Origin: Sva-07 sp963747375
GTDB lineage: Bacteria > Actinomycetota > Acidimicrobiia > Acidimicrobiales > Ilumatobacteraceae
Direction of reading: 5' to 3'
Assembly (NCBI GenBank): GCA_963747375.1
Contig: CAVVFL010000022.1
Location: forward strand, 496,001 to 560,000
DNA: 64,000 nt
Part shown: piece by piece, positions 36,156-45,691 of the stretch
How positions within the stretch are numbered: position 1 is the stretch's first letter
How the letters are laid out: each line of letters opens with the position of its first letter
Notes under the pieces: generated by a model
Database searches by the model: none
What the model saw: only the letters and a program-made list of their open reading frames with translations
What the model was told of the DNA's origin: nothing
Program-made: the position numbers and the translations under genes

Positions 36156-36539
36156 TCACGGGGCGCCCAGACGATCGAGGACAGCGTCGAGCGCCGCCTC
36201 GACCTGCTTTCGCCGCCTGACCGGGATCACCGTGTCGGCGACGACCTCGGTACGGCTCTGGGTGGCGCCACCCACCCGGAAGAACCGTCGCTGCACCGTG
36301 CCGACCACGACCAGTTCGGTGCCGTCGACCACACACGCCATCGACGCGGTCGACGGATCAGCCCAGGCGACCGGGACCGACGTGGTCGCCGACGAGCGCC
36401 GAGCCCTCACGGCCGTCGAGACGTCGAACTGCACGACCACACCGCCCGACGGCAGCACCCGCGTCACCGGTTCGCCGCGCACCACACCGCGCAACAACGC
36501 GACGTTCGCCAGTGTCTCACGTGTTTCTGAATCATCCAT
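36156..36539 (-). CDS. SSB-like OB-fold protein
   Basis: A 127-residue protein resembling the OB-fold core of single-stranded DNA-binding proteins: NVALLRGVVRGEPVTRVLPSGGVVVQFDVST, VPVAWADP, and VVVGTVQRRFFRVGGATQSRTEVVADTVIP. It lacks the acidic C-terminal tail of replicative SSB, so it is probably an accessory paralogue. ATG 36539 follows GAAGGAG by a good distance, preferred to an upstream ATG at 36581. The promoter about 50 bases upstream resembles a RecA-independent DNA-damage promoter and is nearly identical to that of the HNH gene at 48821-50045. Confidence 0.75.
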   Translation of the reverse strand: MDDSETRETLANVALLRGVVRGEPVTRVLPSGGVVVQFDVSTAVRARRSSATTSVPVAWADPSTASMACVVDGTELVVVGTVQRRFFRVGGATQSRTEVVADTVIPVRRRKQVEAALDAVLDRLGAP

Positions 36540-36586
36540 GTCTCGCTCCTTCGGTCGTGCCGGGCGGGAGGAGTCGGTCACCGCTC

Positions 36587-36609
36587 ACCATACGCAGGGG
36601 CTGTGACAG
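36587..36609 (-). promoter_or_regulatory. PafBC-like DNA-damage promoter, copy 1
   Basis: On the minus strand CTGTCACAG, an eight-base spacer CCCCTGCG and TATGGT lie upstream of the SSB-like gene. The layout matches the mycobacterial RecA-independent promoter (TGTCRGTG, N8, TANNNT) with two mismatches in the -35 part. The whole block from CTGT to GCGTA recurs before the HNH gene. The divergent oxidoreductase gene starts 40 bases away. Confidence 0.5.
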
Positions 36610-36648
36610 CGTTACAGGGCCGCGCGATGACGTTGCTACGGTCCGGCC

Positions 36649-37632
36649 ATGACCGAACACGAACCCATGCGATGGGGCATCGCCTCCACCGGCGGTATCG
36701 CTGCCAGCATGTGCGAGGCCCTCGCGGGGCTGCCCGATGCCCGAATCGTCGCGGTGGGATCCCGCACCCAGCAGGCCGCCGACGACTTCGCGGCGCGCTT
36801 CGGCATCCCGAACGCGCACGGCAGCTACGAGGCGCTCTTCGACGATGCGGAGGTCGACATCGTCTACGTCGCATCGCCGCACAGCCATCACCATGCCATG
36901 ACGATCGCCGCACTCGATGCCGGCAAACACGTGCTCTGCGAGAAGGCCTTCGCGCTCAACGCCGGCCAGGCGCGCGACATGGTCGATGCCGCTCGCCGCA
37001 ACGACCGCTTCCTGATGGAGGCGATGTGGACCTGGTTCATCCCGGCCGTGGTCGAGATCCGCCAGCGGGTGCTCGACGGTGAGATCGGCGAGTTGAAGGT
37101 CGTGGAGGCCAACTTCGGCATCCCGGTCTTCGATCCCGATGGACGCCACCGCCGCGCCGATCTCGCCGGTGGAGCGATGCTCGACGTCGGCATCTATCCC
37201 GTCACGTTGGCCCGTTTCCTCGCCGGCGACCCCGTCGAGGCGAAGGTGATCGGCACGCTCGGCGAGACCGGCGTCGACGCCACCGTCGGTGGCGTGGTGT
37301 CGTACTCGAGCGGGGCGATCGGTGTGTTCCACACGTCACTCGACATGCCGACCAGCCTGCGTGCGTCGGCCTACGGCACCCTGGGCCGCATCGACATCGA
37401 CCCGCCCTTCTGGTTCCCCTCGGGCTTCACGGTTCGCATCGCGGGCGAGGAACCGGTCCACGTCGACATGCCCAACCGCGGCCTCGCCCACGAGGCGCAA
37501 CACGCCATGGAGCGCATACGCAGCGGCCACCGTGAGAGCGATGTGATCTCGCTCGCCACGACAGTGTCGACGATGGAACTCCTCGACGACATCCGCGCCC
37601 AACTCGGCGTCGTCTACCCCGACGAACGCTGA
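36649..37632 (+). CDS. Gfo/Idh/MocA family oxidoreductase
   Basis: A 327-residue NAD(P)-dependent enzyme with an N-terminal Rossmann fold (RWGIASTGGIAASMCEAL, IVAVGSRTQQAADDFAARFG), the family EKAFALN motif with the catalytic Lys (HVLCEKAFAL), MEAMWTWFIPA, and DVGIYPVTLARFLAGDP. It probably oxidises or reduces a sugar, dihydrodiol or similar polyol; the substrate is unknown. TACGGT ends six bases before the ATG, which suggests a leaderless message. A strong hairpin of family 2 follows the stop. Confidence 0.9.
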   Translation: MTEHEPMRWGIASTGGIAASMCEALAGLPDARIVAVGSRTQQAADDFAARFGIPNAHGSYEALFDDAEVDIVYVASPHSHHHAMTIAALDAGKHVLCEKAFALNAGQARDMVDAARRNDRFLMEAMWTWFIPAVVEIRQRVLDGEIGELKVVEANFGIPVFDPDGRHRRADLAGGAMLDVGIYPVTLARFLAGDPVEAKVIGTLGETGVDATVGGVVSYSSGAIGVFHTSLDMPTSLRASAYGTLGRIDIDPPFWFPSGFTVRIAGEEPVHVDMPNRGLAHEAQHAMERIRSGHRESDVISLATTVSTMELLDDIRAQLGVVYPDER

Positions 37633-37635
37633 CCT

Positions 37636-37666
37636 GGTTACGCCGGTGCCCGGCACCGGCGTAACC
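37636..37666. terminator. Hairpin family 2, copy 1
   Basis: A perfect 15-bp inverted repeat, GGTTACGCCGGTGCC against its complement, with a single central base, lies between the convergent oxidoreductase and hotdog genes, immediately after one stop and before the other. It should end transcription in both directions. A close relative is at 53897-53925. Confidence 0.7.
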
Positions 37667-37668
37667 GG

Positions 37669-38580
37669 TCAGGCGGGGTAGCCGGCGAACGACGCCTTGA
37701 ACACACCCTGGTGGAGCAGCACCGTGGCAGCGTGCACCCCGGTCTCGGCGTCGGTCAGGATCGATTCGGTCCAGTACGACTCGACCCGCTTGCTCTGGCC
37801 GAGTCCCACGAGCGTGTGCTCGACCACGTACGGCTGTCCGACGAACACCGGGCCGTCGACGAAGCGGACTTCGAGGTCGATGAAGAGACCGATCGCCGGG
37901 CCGCGCACGGGGAAGTGGGCGTTCGACCGGTGCGCGATGACGCTGATCATCTCGGTGGGCACGACAGGACGACCCCACGGGCTGTCTCCGTCGGCGAGGT
38001 ACCACGACGACGGTTCGGTGATCTTGGCGAGCTTCTGCGCCAGCGTGAACGGATAGAGGCTCCCGTTGTGGTCGTCGAAGCCCATCGTGACGGGCTCGTC
38101 GACAGCCACGCGCATACCGAGCTCCAGCTGATCGACGATGTGCAGCTTCCCTGGGTCACCGAGAGCCCGATGGCGGCGCTCGTCGAGTTCGGTCGCGTCG
38201 TCACGCCCGATCGACGCCGTGCCGGTGAGCACGGGCGTCCCGTCGGCCTTCTCGGCGCTGATGCGCGCCAGGGTGGCGGTGACGGGCTCGAGTGCAGCGC
38301 GGACCTCCTCGCCCTCCACCACCATGTTCAAGAAGTGCGAACTGACGCACCCGCGCTCGAACCACACCCGGCCCCAGCGTTCGACCGCGAGCGGGTCGAT
38401 CTGGCTGAAGTGCGTCGGCCCTTCGATCGGCGCGCCGGCGAGGCCGAGCTTCGCGGCGGTCTCCTCGTCGTGCACGCTCGTGTGGCCGGCGTACTCCTGC
38501 TCGGCCAGCATCTGCGCCGGTGCCCGAAGCGGCCCGACCAGCCGCTCGCCGTCACGGGTGATCTCGGTGTCGAAACTCAT
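37669..38580 (-). CDS. Hotdog-fold (MaoC-like) protein of unknown substrate
   Basis: A 303-residue protein that seems to hold two hotdog-like halves. The first has SVHDEETAAKLGLAGAPIEGPTHFSQIDPLAVERWG, reminiscent of the G-x-P-I-E-G-x-T-H turn of MaoC dehydratases and thioesterases; the second has FPVRGPAIGLFIDLEVRFVDGPVFVGQPYVVEH. It is likely to act on acyl-CoA or acyl-thioester compounds as a hydratase or thioesterase, but no catalytic set can be assigned with confidence. ATG 38580 is the first codon of the open frame that fits. A family 1 hairpin separates it from the upstream aspS. Confidence 0.65.
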   Translation of the reverse strand: MSFDTEITRDGERLVGPLRAPAQMLAEQEYAGHTSVHDEETAAKLGLAGAPIEGPTHFSQIDPLAVERWGRVWFERGCVSSHFLNMVVEGEEVRAALEPVTATLARISAEKADGTPVLTGTASIGRDDATELDERRHRALGDPGKLHIVDQLELGMRVAVDEPVTMGFDDHNGSLYPFTLAQKLAKITEPSSWYLADGDSPWGRPVVPTEMISVIAHRSNAHFPVRGPAIGLFIDLEVRFVDGPVFVGQPYVVEHTLVGLGQSKRVESYWTESILTDAETGVHAATVLLHQGVFKASFAGYPA

Positions 38581-38608
38581 CGCTCGATCCTGCCAGATCC
38601 CCGCGGCA

Positions 38609-38658
38609 CCGAGCGATGAGCGACGAGCCCGTATCAGGGCCACTCGCTCATCACTCGG
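38609..38658. terminator. Hairpin family 1, copy 3
   Basis: Fifteen-base arms pair with one G-U wobble (38609-38623 with 38644-38658), containing the same GCGATGAGCGA core as copies 1 and 2. The inner stem is here GCCC/GGGC around GTATCA, so the sequence differs from the other copies but the pairing is kept. It follows the aspS stop. Confidence 0.65.
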
Positions 38659-38665
38659 GTGACTA

Positions 38666-40430
38666 TCAGGTGGCGGGGGGCAGCACCTTGAGGCCGAGTT
38701 CGGCGAGTGCCTTGGGATCGCCGGGTATCGGCGAGTTGGTCATCGGGTCGGTGCCCGACTGGGTCTTCGGGAAGGCGATGACCTCGCGGATGTTCTCCTC
38801 GCCGGCGAGGATGGCGACGAGTCGGTCGAGGCCCAACCCGAACCCGCCGTGCGGCGGAGCGCCGTAGTCGAACGGGTTGAGGAAGAACCCGAACTTGCGC
38901 TCGGCCTCCTCGTCGGAGATCCCGAGGGCGAGAAAGACGCGCCGCTGCAGGTCCGGCTCGTGAATTCGAATCGATCCGGAGCCGAGCTCCCAACCGTTGA
39001 GCACCAGGTCGTACGCGATCGAACGGACCGCCAGCGGGTCGGACTCGATCATGTCGACATCGTCGGGGTGCGGCCGGGTGAACGGGTGGTGGCCCGGCTT
39101 CGGCCGGCCGGACTCCTTGTCGACGCCGACGAACAGCGGGAACTCGACGACCCACACATAGCGGTACGGGCCCTCGTGCACCGGTGGGCGGCCGATGTCG
39201 TTGCGCAGGGTGCCGAGCACCTCGCACGTGGTCATCCACTCGTCGGCGACGATGAGGATCAGATCGCCGGCCTCGGCGCCCATCGTCGAGCGCACCGCGG
39301 TGGCTTCGTCGGCCGACAGGAACTTCGCCACCGGCGAGTCGAAGCCGTCATCGGTGCGTCTTGAGCCACACCAGACCCTTGGCACCCAGCGACTTCGCCC
39401 GGTCGGTGAGCTTGTCGAGCTGATTGCGACCGAAGTCGGCCGCGCCGCCCGGGACCCGGATGCCCTTGATGGCACCCGCACCGGCGAACGCCTTGAACTC
39501 CGTGGCGGCGAAGATCGGCGTCAGCTCCGTCAGCTCGAGCCCGAACCGCATGTCGGGCTTGTCGATGCCGAAGCGATCCATCGCCTCGCGCCAGGTGATC
39601 CGTTCGATCTGCTGTGGCCGCTCACCGGTCGCCGCCTCGGCTGCGTCGAGCACGGCCTCGCTCACGGCATCGAGCACGTCGTCCTGCGTGACGAAGCTCA
39701 TCTCCATGTCGAGCTGCATGAACTCGTACTGGCGATCGGCGCGCAGGTCCTCGTCGCGAAGGCAGCGCGCCATCTGGTAGTAGCGGTCGACACCGGCGAC
39801 CATCAGCAGTTGCTTGAACAACTGCGGCGATTGCGGCAACGCATAGAACGAGCCCGGCTCCTTGCGCGACGGCACCAGGAACTCGCGAGCCCCTTCCGGG
39901 GTCGACGGAACGAGCATCGGCGTCTCGACCTCGACGAATCCCTGGGCGTCCATGGCGTTGCGCACCGCAGCGTTGATCTTCGAGCGAACCCGCAGGTTCT
40001 TCTGCATCCGCTCGCGACGCAGGTCGAGGTAGCGATGCTGAAGGCGGACATTCTCGTCGACGTCGTCGGCGCGGGCATCGATCGGGAACGGCGGCGGGGT
40101 CGCCTGACGAAGGATCTCGACGTGGCAGTCGCCGATCTCGACCTGACCGGTCGGCAGGCCGTCGTTGACCGTGCCGTCCGGTCGCTGACGCACGACACCG
40201 GTGATCCGCAGCACGTACTCGCTGCGCACGTCGACGTCGTCGTTGATGACGCACTGGATGATGCCCGAATGGTCACGCAGGTCGACGAACGCGAGGTGCT
40301 CGCCGTGCTCACGGCGGCGCCCGACCCAGCCGCAGACGCTGACGGTCTGGCCGACGTGATCGCTGCGCAGCTCCCCGCACAGATGGGTGCGCATGGTCGT
40401 CGCGCTGGAGGATGTCGTGTGGTCGGTCAT
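38666..40430 (-). CDS. aspS: Aspartyl-tRNA synthetase (one frameshift)
   Basis: About 587 residues once one base near 39357 is removed. The anticodon-binding OB domain comes first (GQTVSVCGWVGRRREHGEHLAFVDLRDHSGIIQCV), then class II motifs: RSKINAAVRNAMDAQGFVEVETP, SPQLFKQLLMVAGVDRYYQMARCLRDEDLRADRQYEF, the bacterial insertion domain (TGERPQQIERITWREAMDRFG), and the final GGFGLGLDRLVAILAGEENIREVIAFPK. It charges tRNA-Asp. This gene is essential, so the frame break is most simply a sequencing error. It starts eight bases after the hisS stop. Confidence 0.95.
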
Positions 40431-40438
40431 GGTTCGAT

Positions 40439-41698
40439 TCAATTCTGGTCGGAGTGGACAGCGAGGTGGGTGGAGATTTCGGATCGGGCGACGGCGATCT
40501 GCTCGCCCTCGCCGCGCATCGGCTTGACGACGACGGTGCCGGCCTCGAGTTCGTCGGCGCCGATGATCACGGCGAACCGGGCGCCGCTGCGGTTGGCGAG
40601 CTTCATCTGGGCCTTCATCGACCGGTTGTCGTACCCCCGGTCGGCGGCGAACCCCGCCGCTCGCAACTCGGCGGTGATGGCAACGGCCTGGAGCCCGCCG
40701 GTGACGTCGACGACGAACGCATCGAGCTCGACGGCTTCGGGCGCGAACACGCCTTCGTCGTCGCAGGCGAGCAACGTGCGGTCGACACCGAGTGCGAACC
40801 CGATACCGGGCGTGGCGGGTCCACCGAGCGCCTCGACGAGTCCGTCGTACCGGCCACCGCCACCGAGGGCGTTCTGCGCGGAGTCGAGCGTGCCGCCCTG
40901 GAACTCGAAGATCGTGCGTCGGTAGTAGTCGAGGCCGCGCACGAGCTTCGGCTCGATCGTGAACGGGATGTCGAGGGCCCGCAGCCCGTCGAGCACGAGA
41001 GCGAAGTGGGCTGCTGCCTCGGCGCTGTGGAACTCGCTGATCTGCGGGGCACCGGCGATCAGTTCCTGATCGTGCTCGCGTTTGGAGTCGAGAACCCGAA
41101 GCGGGTTGCGGTCGAGCGTCGCTCGTGACTGCTCGCTGAGCTGATCGCGCACGGCCGTGAAGTACTCGCGCAGCGCCTCGACGTAGCGGGCGCGGTCGTC
41201 GGGCTCGCCGAGGCTGTTGACGACGAGCGTCACCTGGCGCAGACCCAGACGGGCGTAGAACTCCCAGGCCAGAGCGACGACCTCGACGTCGAGGAATGCG
41301 TCGTCGGCGCCGAGCACCTCGATGCCGACCTGGTCGAACTGGCGATACCGACCGCGTTGGGGCTTCTCGTACCGGAAGTTGGAGCCGGAGTAGAACACCT
41401 TCCACGGAACCGTCGGGCGGTGCTCGGCAAAGGCACGGCAGACGCTCGCCGTCACCTCGGGCCGCAGTGCGATGTGGCGCTCGCCCTTGTCGACGAAGTC
41501 GTACATCTCCTTGGTGACCACGTCGGTCGCGTCACCGATCCGGGTGAAGACGGCGAGGTCCTCGAGCAACGGCGTGATGATCTGTCCGTATCCGGCACGT
41601 TCGACCACGTCGGCGAACACGTCGGTGAACCGACGCCAACGTCCGCTCTCGGGCGGCAGGATGTCCCGCATGCCGGGACTGGTCTGGAACGCTGGCAC
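40439..41698 (-). CDS. hisS: Histidyl-tRNA synthetase
   Basis: A 419-residue class II synthetase: FQTSPGMRDILPPE at the start, motif 1 region PLLEDLAVFTR, ALRPEVTASVCRAF, motif 2 VFYSGSNFRYEKPQRGRYRQFDQVGIEVLG, the HisRS-specific LVRGLDYYRRTIFEF, GGRYDGLVEALGG and motif 3 GIGFALGVDRTLL, with an anticodon-binding domain at the end. It lies six bases after the rel stop and directly before aspS, the usual hisS-aspS order. Confidence 0.96.
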   Translation of the reverse strand: MPAFQTSPGMRDILPPESGRWRRFTDVFADVVERAGYGQIITPLLEDLAVFTRIGDATDVVTKEMYDFVDKGERHIALRPEVTASVCRAFAEHRPTVPWKVFYSGSNFRYEKPQRGRYRQFDQVGIEVLGADDAFLDVEVVALAWEFYARLGLRQVTLVVNSLGEPDDRARYVEALREYFTAVRDQLSEQSRATLDRNPLRVLDSKREHDQELIAGAPQISEFHSAEAAAHFALVLDGLRALDIPFTIEPKLVRGLDYYRRTIFEFQGGTLDSAQNALGGGGRYDGLVEALGGPATPGIGFALGVDRTLLACDDEGVFAPEAVELDAFVVDVTGGLQAVAITAELRAAGFAADRGYDNRSMKAQMKLANRSGARFAVIIGADELEAGTVVVKPMRGEGEQIAVARSEISTHLAVHSDQN

Positions 41699-41704
41699 GG
41701 CCGG

Positions 41705-43947
41705 TCAGGCTACCGGCGTGGCTGCGCCCGGGATCAGGCGATATGCGTCGTACACCGAATCGACGCCCTTGATCGTGCGGATCACCGCATCGAGGTAGCC
41801 CGGGTTCGCGAACTCGAACTCGAAGCGCATCTTGGCGACGCGGTCGCTGCTCGTGACGGTCTGGCACGAGAGGATGTTGACCTGGTGATCGGCCAATGCA
41901 TTGGTGACGTCGCGCAGCAGTCGCGATCGATCGAGCGCGACCACTTCGACCCCGGCGATGAACGTGGCGCCCCGCTGTTCGTGGTGGTCCCACTCGACCT
42001 CGATCATCCGTGTCGCCTGTTCGGCCATCAACGACACCGCGTTCGCGCAGTCGGAACGGTGCACGCTCACGCCGCGCCCCTTGGTGACGAATCCGATGAT
42101 GCCGTCGCCCGGCATCGGCGTGCAGCAGTGCGCGAGTCGCACCATCACGTCGTCGAGCCCCTCGACGTGGATCCCGACCCGTGAACGTTCACCCTCTGCG
42201 CGTTCGCGCCGCGGCGAACTGATCGTTGCGGGCATCTGCACGGCGTCGTCGCCGGTCTGATAGGCCCGCGCCAGACGCTGGGCCACCGACTTGGCCGACA
42301 CGTGATGTTCACCGATGGCCGCGAGCAATGCAGTCGAGGTCGACGTAGCTGAGCTCGGCGACGACCTCGCGCAACTGCGGCGACTTCCACACCTGCTGCA
42401 CCGGCAGCCGCTCGCGTCGCAGTTCCGAGGTCAGATCGTCGCGGCCTGCTTCGACCATGTCGACGCGCCGTTCGCGGCTGAACCACTGACGAATCTTGTT
42501 GCGTGCCCGAGGTGATGCGACGAAGGTCAACCAGTCCTGCGATGGTCCCGGCGGTCTCGACCTTGGAGGTGAAGATCTCGACGTTGTCACCGCTGGCGAG
42601 CACGTGGTCGAGCGAGACGAGGCGCCCGTTGACCTTGGCGCCGATACACGCATGGCCGACTTCGGTGTGGACGCCGTAGGCGAAGTCGACCGTCGTCGAT
42701 CCGACGGGCAGCGTGATCACGCGCCCCTTCGGCGTGAAGACGAACACCTCGTCCTGGTCGAGGTCGGTCTTGAGGCTCTGCATGAACTGGGCCGGATCGG
42801 AGATCTCCTCCTGCCAGTCGATGATGCGGCTCAACCAGTCGATGTCGGCGGGCTTGTCGGAGCCCTCCTTGTACGCCCAGTGCGCGGCCACACCCCACTC
42901 GGCCCGTTGGTGCATTTCGACCGTGCGGATCTGGACTTCGATCGGCTTGCCGGCCGGCCCGATCACCGTGGTGTGCAAGCTCTGGTACAGGTTGAACTTG
43001 GGCATCGCGATGTAGTCCTTGAACCGCCCCACGACCGGGCGCCAGCGGCCGTGAATCGACCCGAGGGCGGCGTAGCAGTCCTTCATCGAGTCGACGACCA
43101 CTCGGATCGCGATGAGATCGAAGATCTCGTCGAACTCGCGACCCTTCACGACCATCTTCTCGTAGATGCTCCACAGGTGCTTGCCTCGACCCGTGACCTC
43201 GGCGTGGATGCCCAGTTCGTCGAGACGGGCGCGCACTTCGGCGAGCGTCTTGGCGAGATAGACGTCTCGTTCCGGCGTTCGGCTGCTGACCAGGTGGTCG
43301 AGCTCGGCGAAGCGCTTCGGGTGGAGCGATGCGAACGCCAGGTCCTCGAGTTGCTGCTTCATCTCCTGCATCCCGAGCCGGTGGGCGAGCGGCGCATAGA
43401 TGTCGAGCGTCTCCTGGGCGATGCGCTGCTGCTTCTCGAGCGGCATGGCGGCGATCGTGCGCATGTTGTGCAGTCGGTCGGCCAGCTTGATGACCAGGAC
43501 TCGCAGGTCCTTGGCCATCGCCACCAGCATCTTGCGCATGCTGGCCGCCTGCTGTTCCTCGCGCGAATCGAAGCGGATCCGTTCGAGCTTGGTCACCCCG
43601 TCGACGATCGCTGCCACCTCGGCGCCGAAGTCACGCTCGACGTCGGCCACGGTGATCTCGGTGTCCTCCACCGCATCGTGGAGGAGCGCAGCGGTGACCG
43701 AGATCTCGTCGAGGCCGATGTCGGCGACGATCTGGGCGACCGCGAGCGGATGGTTGATGTAGCTCTCACCACTCGAGCGCATCTGAGACTGGTGAGCTTC
43801 GGCCGCCACCCGGTACGCCCGACTGATCGTGGCCACCGGCGCCTTCGGGTGGCGGCGACGGTACGAGGCCAGCAGCGGCGTCAGCTCGGAGTTGGCGACC
43901 TCGACGTGCTGTCGCCTCCAGGGAAGTACTCGATCGACCGTCCCCAT
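41705..43947 (-). CDS. rel: Bifunctional (p)ppGpp synthetase/hydrolase (two frameshifts)
   Basis: About 746 residues after removal of one base near 42546 (in a GGG run) and one near 42323. Domains in order: HD hydrolase (SYINHPLAVAQIV, ALLHDAVEDTEI), synthetase (KGREFDEIFDLIAIRV, GRFKDYIAMPKFNLYQSLHTTVIG), TGS (VFVFTPKGRVITLPVGSTTVDFAYGVHTEVGH), a helical/zinc-finger-like segment with CCTPMPGDGIIGFVTKGRG, and a C-terminal ACT domain. Both catalytic halves look intact, so it should make and degrade the stringent-response alarmone. It follows apt by 12 bases. Confidence 0.94.
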
Positions 43948-43959
43948 GATCAGCTGGCC

Positions 43960-44487
43960 TCAGAAATGAAGCAACGACCTCACGGTTCGCTCACCCACCT
44001 GGGCGCGCCCTCCGAGGTCGTCGAGTTCGATGACGAATCCCAGCCCGGCGATCACACCACCGAGCGTTTCGACCAGGCGGGCCGTTGCGGCGGCGGTCCC
44101 GCCCGTGGCGAGAACGTCGTCGATGATCAGGATCCGCTCGCCCGGATGAATCGCGTCACGGTGGATCTCGAGCTTGTCGGATCCGTACTCCAATTCGTAC
44201 TCCTCACGTACGACCGCCCACGGGAGCTTGCCCGCCTTGCGAACCGGAACCAGCCCGGCCCCGATGTGATAGGCGACCGCCGAGGCGAAGATGAAGCCTC
44301 GGGACTCGACGCCGACGACGCGGTCGATGGTCAGGTGGTCGAACTCGTCGACCAGACCGTTGACCGCCGCCGCGAAGGTGGCGCCGTCGCCGAGCAGCGG
44401 CGTGATGTCACGGAAGGTGACCCCTTCGGTCGGGTAGTCCTTGATCTCGCGAACGAAGCTCCGAAGGGTCCCGTAGTCGGCTGCCAT
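43960..44487 (-). CDS. apt: Adenine phosphoribosyltransferase
   Basis: A 175-residue enzyme with DYPTEGVTFRDITPLLGD, GVESRGFIFASAVAYHIGAG and the PRPP-binding ILIIDDVLATGGTAAA. It salvages adenine to AMP. TATCCT (minus strand 44494-44499) ends six bases before the ATG, so a leaderless promoter inside the secF-apt gap is likely. secF-apt-rel is a widespread order in Actinobacteria. Confidence 0.95.
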   Translation of the reverse strand: MAADYGTLRSFVREIKDYPTEGVTFRDITPLLGDGATFAAAVNGLVDEFDHLTIDRVVGVESRGFIFASAVAYHIGAGLVPVRKAGKLPWAVVREEYELEYGSDKLEIHRDAIHPGERILIIDDVLATGGTAAATARLVETLGGVIAGLGFVIELDDLGGRAQVGERTVRSLLHF

Positions 44488-44542
44488 GGTCGGAGGATAC
44501 CGCCACCACGACGAGCGGACGACGACCCCGGGCCGACCGGGA

Positions 44543-45691
44543 TCAGCGGCGCTTCTTCTTGCGCGGACGCGGCGGGTGCGTGAGCAACTGGTCGGTGGGC
44601 TGACCGATGGACACGAGCACGCGTTCGCCGTTCTCGCTCTCGACCGACGTGCCGTCGGCGTCGGCGACGATGTGGGCGCGTGCTCCGGCGCCCATCACCA
44701 TGGCCCGGAGCTCTTCACCGACGAGCCGTTGGCGACGGGTCTTGCGTCCGGTGTCGCGCTTGAGCACCGCCAACAACGGCGTGGCGATGAAGATCGAGGA
44801 GTACACGCCGGAGATCATGCCGATGAGCAGGGCGAGCGCGAACTCCTGGAGGGCGACGGCACCCATGACACCCGCGCCGAGGATCAGCAGCGACACCACG
44901 GGGATGATCGACGAGAGGCTCGTCATCAGCGACCGCATCAGCACCTGGTTCATCGAGATGTTCACGACGTCCTCGTACGGCATGCGAACCGCGGTGAACT
45001 TGCCTTCGTTCTCCTCGACCCGGTCGAACACGACGATGGTGTCGTAGAGCGAATAGCCCAGGATCGTCAGGAAGGCGATCACCGTCGCTGGCGTCACGTT
45101 GAACTGGAACACGGAGTAGACACCGACGGCAACGATGACGTCGTTCACCATGGCCGCGATGGCCGCCACCGCCATGCGCCACTCGAATCGGATCGAGATG
45201 AAGATCGACACGACGACGAGGAACACCACCAGCGCGCGAACCGCCTTCTGGGTGATCTCCGCACCCCACGTGGAACTGATGAAGGAGAAGCTCACGTCCT
45301 CGGTGCTGACACCGGCGGCGTCGGCGAAGTCGACGGTCACCTTGGCTGCCTCGTCCCGGGGAAGTTCCTCGACCTGCACCGTCACGACGTCGGTGGTCTC
45401 CGAGCTGCGCAGCTGGATGCGGGCGTCCGATGTCGAGATGCCGTTGTCGGCGAGCACCTGCTCGGCCTCGGCGACGCCGAAGGTCTCGCCGGCCGGGATG
45501 TCCCAGGCGTTGCCGCCCTCGAAGTCGAGCCCGAGGTTCAGGCCCTGGGCGAAGAGCGACACCACGGTCACGACGACGATGAACAGCGCGCTGTAGAGGC
45601 CGATGCGTCGATGGCCGTAGAAGTCGATGGCCGTCTGGCCCTTGACGAGCCGGCCGAGGCCGGACTTGGAGATCGTGTTGTCGAGGGTCAT
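44543..45691 (-). CDS. secF: Protein translocase subunit SecF
   Basis: A 382-residue membrane protein with six predicted helices and one large periplasmic loop. It shows GLDFEGGNAWDI (the GGxxW-like SecF signature region), VALIAAMVND-type helix AAIAAMVNDVIVAVGVYSVF, LTILGYSLYDTIVVFDRVEEN and SMNQVLMRSLMTSLSSIIPVVSL. SecF works with SecD to pull preproteins across the membrane using the proton gradient. The tail ends in PPRPRKKKRR. ATG overlaps the secD stop (ATGA). Confidence 0.95.
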   Translation of the reverse strand: MTLDNTISKSGLGRLVKGQTAIDFYGHRRIGLYSALFIVVVTVVSLFAQGLNLGLDFEGGNAWDIPAGETFGVAEAEQVLADNGISTSDARIQLRSSETTDVVTVQVEELPRDEAAKVTVDFADAAGVSTEDVSFSFISSTWGAEITQKAVRALVVFLVVVSIFISIRFEWRMAVAAIAAMVNDVIVAVGVYSVFQFNVTPATVIAFLTILGYSLYDTIVVFDRVEENEGKFTAVRMPYEDVVNISMNQVLMRSLMTSLSSIIPVVSLLILGAGVMGAVALQEFALALLIGMISGVYSSIFIATPLLAVLKRDTGRKTRRQRLVGEELRAMVMGAGARAHIVADADGTSVESENGERVLVSIGQPTDQLLTHPPRPRKKKRR

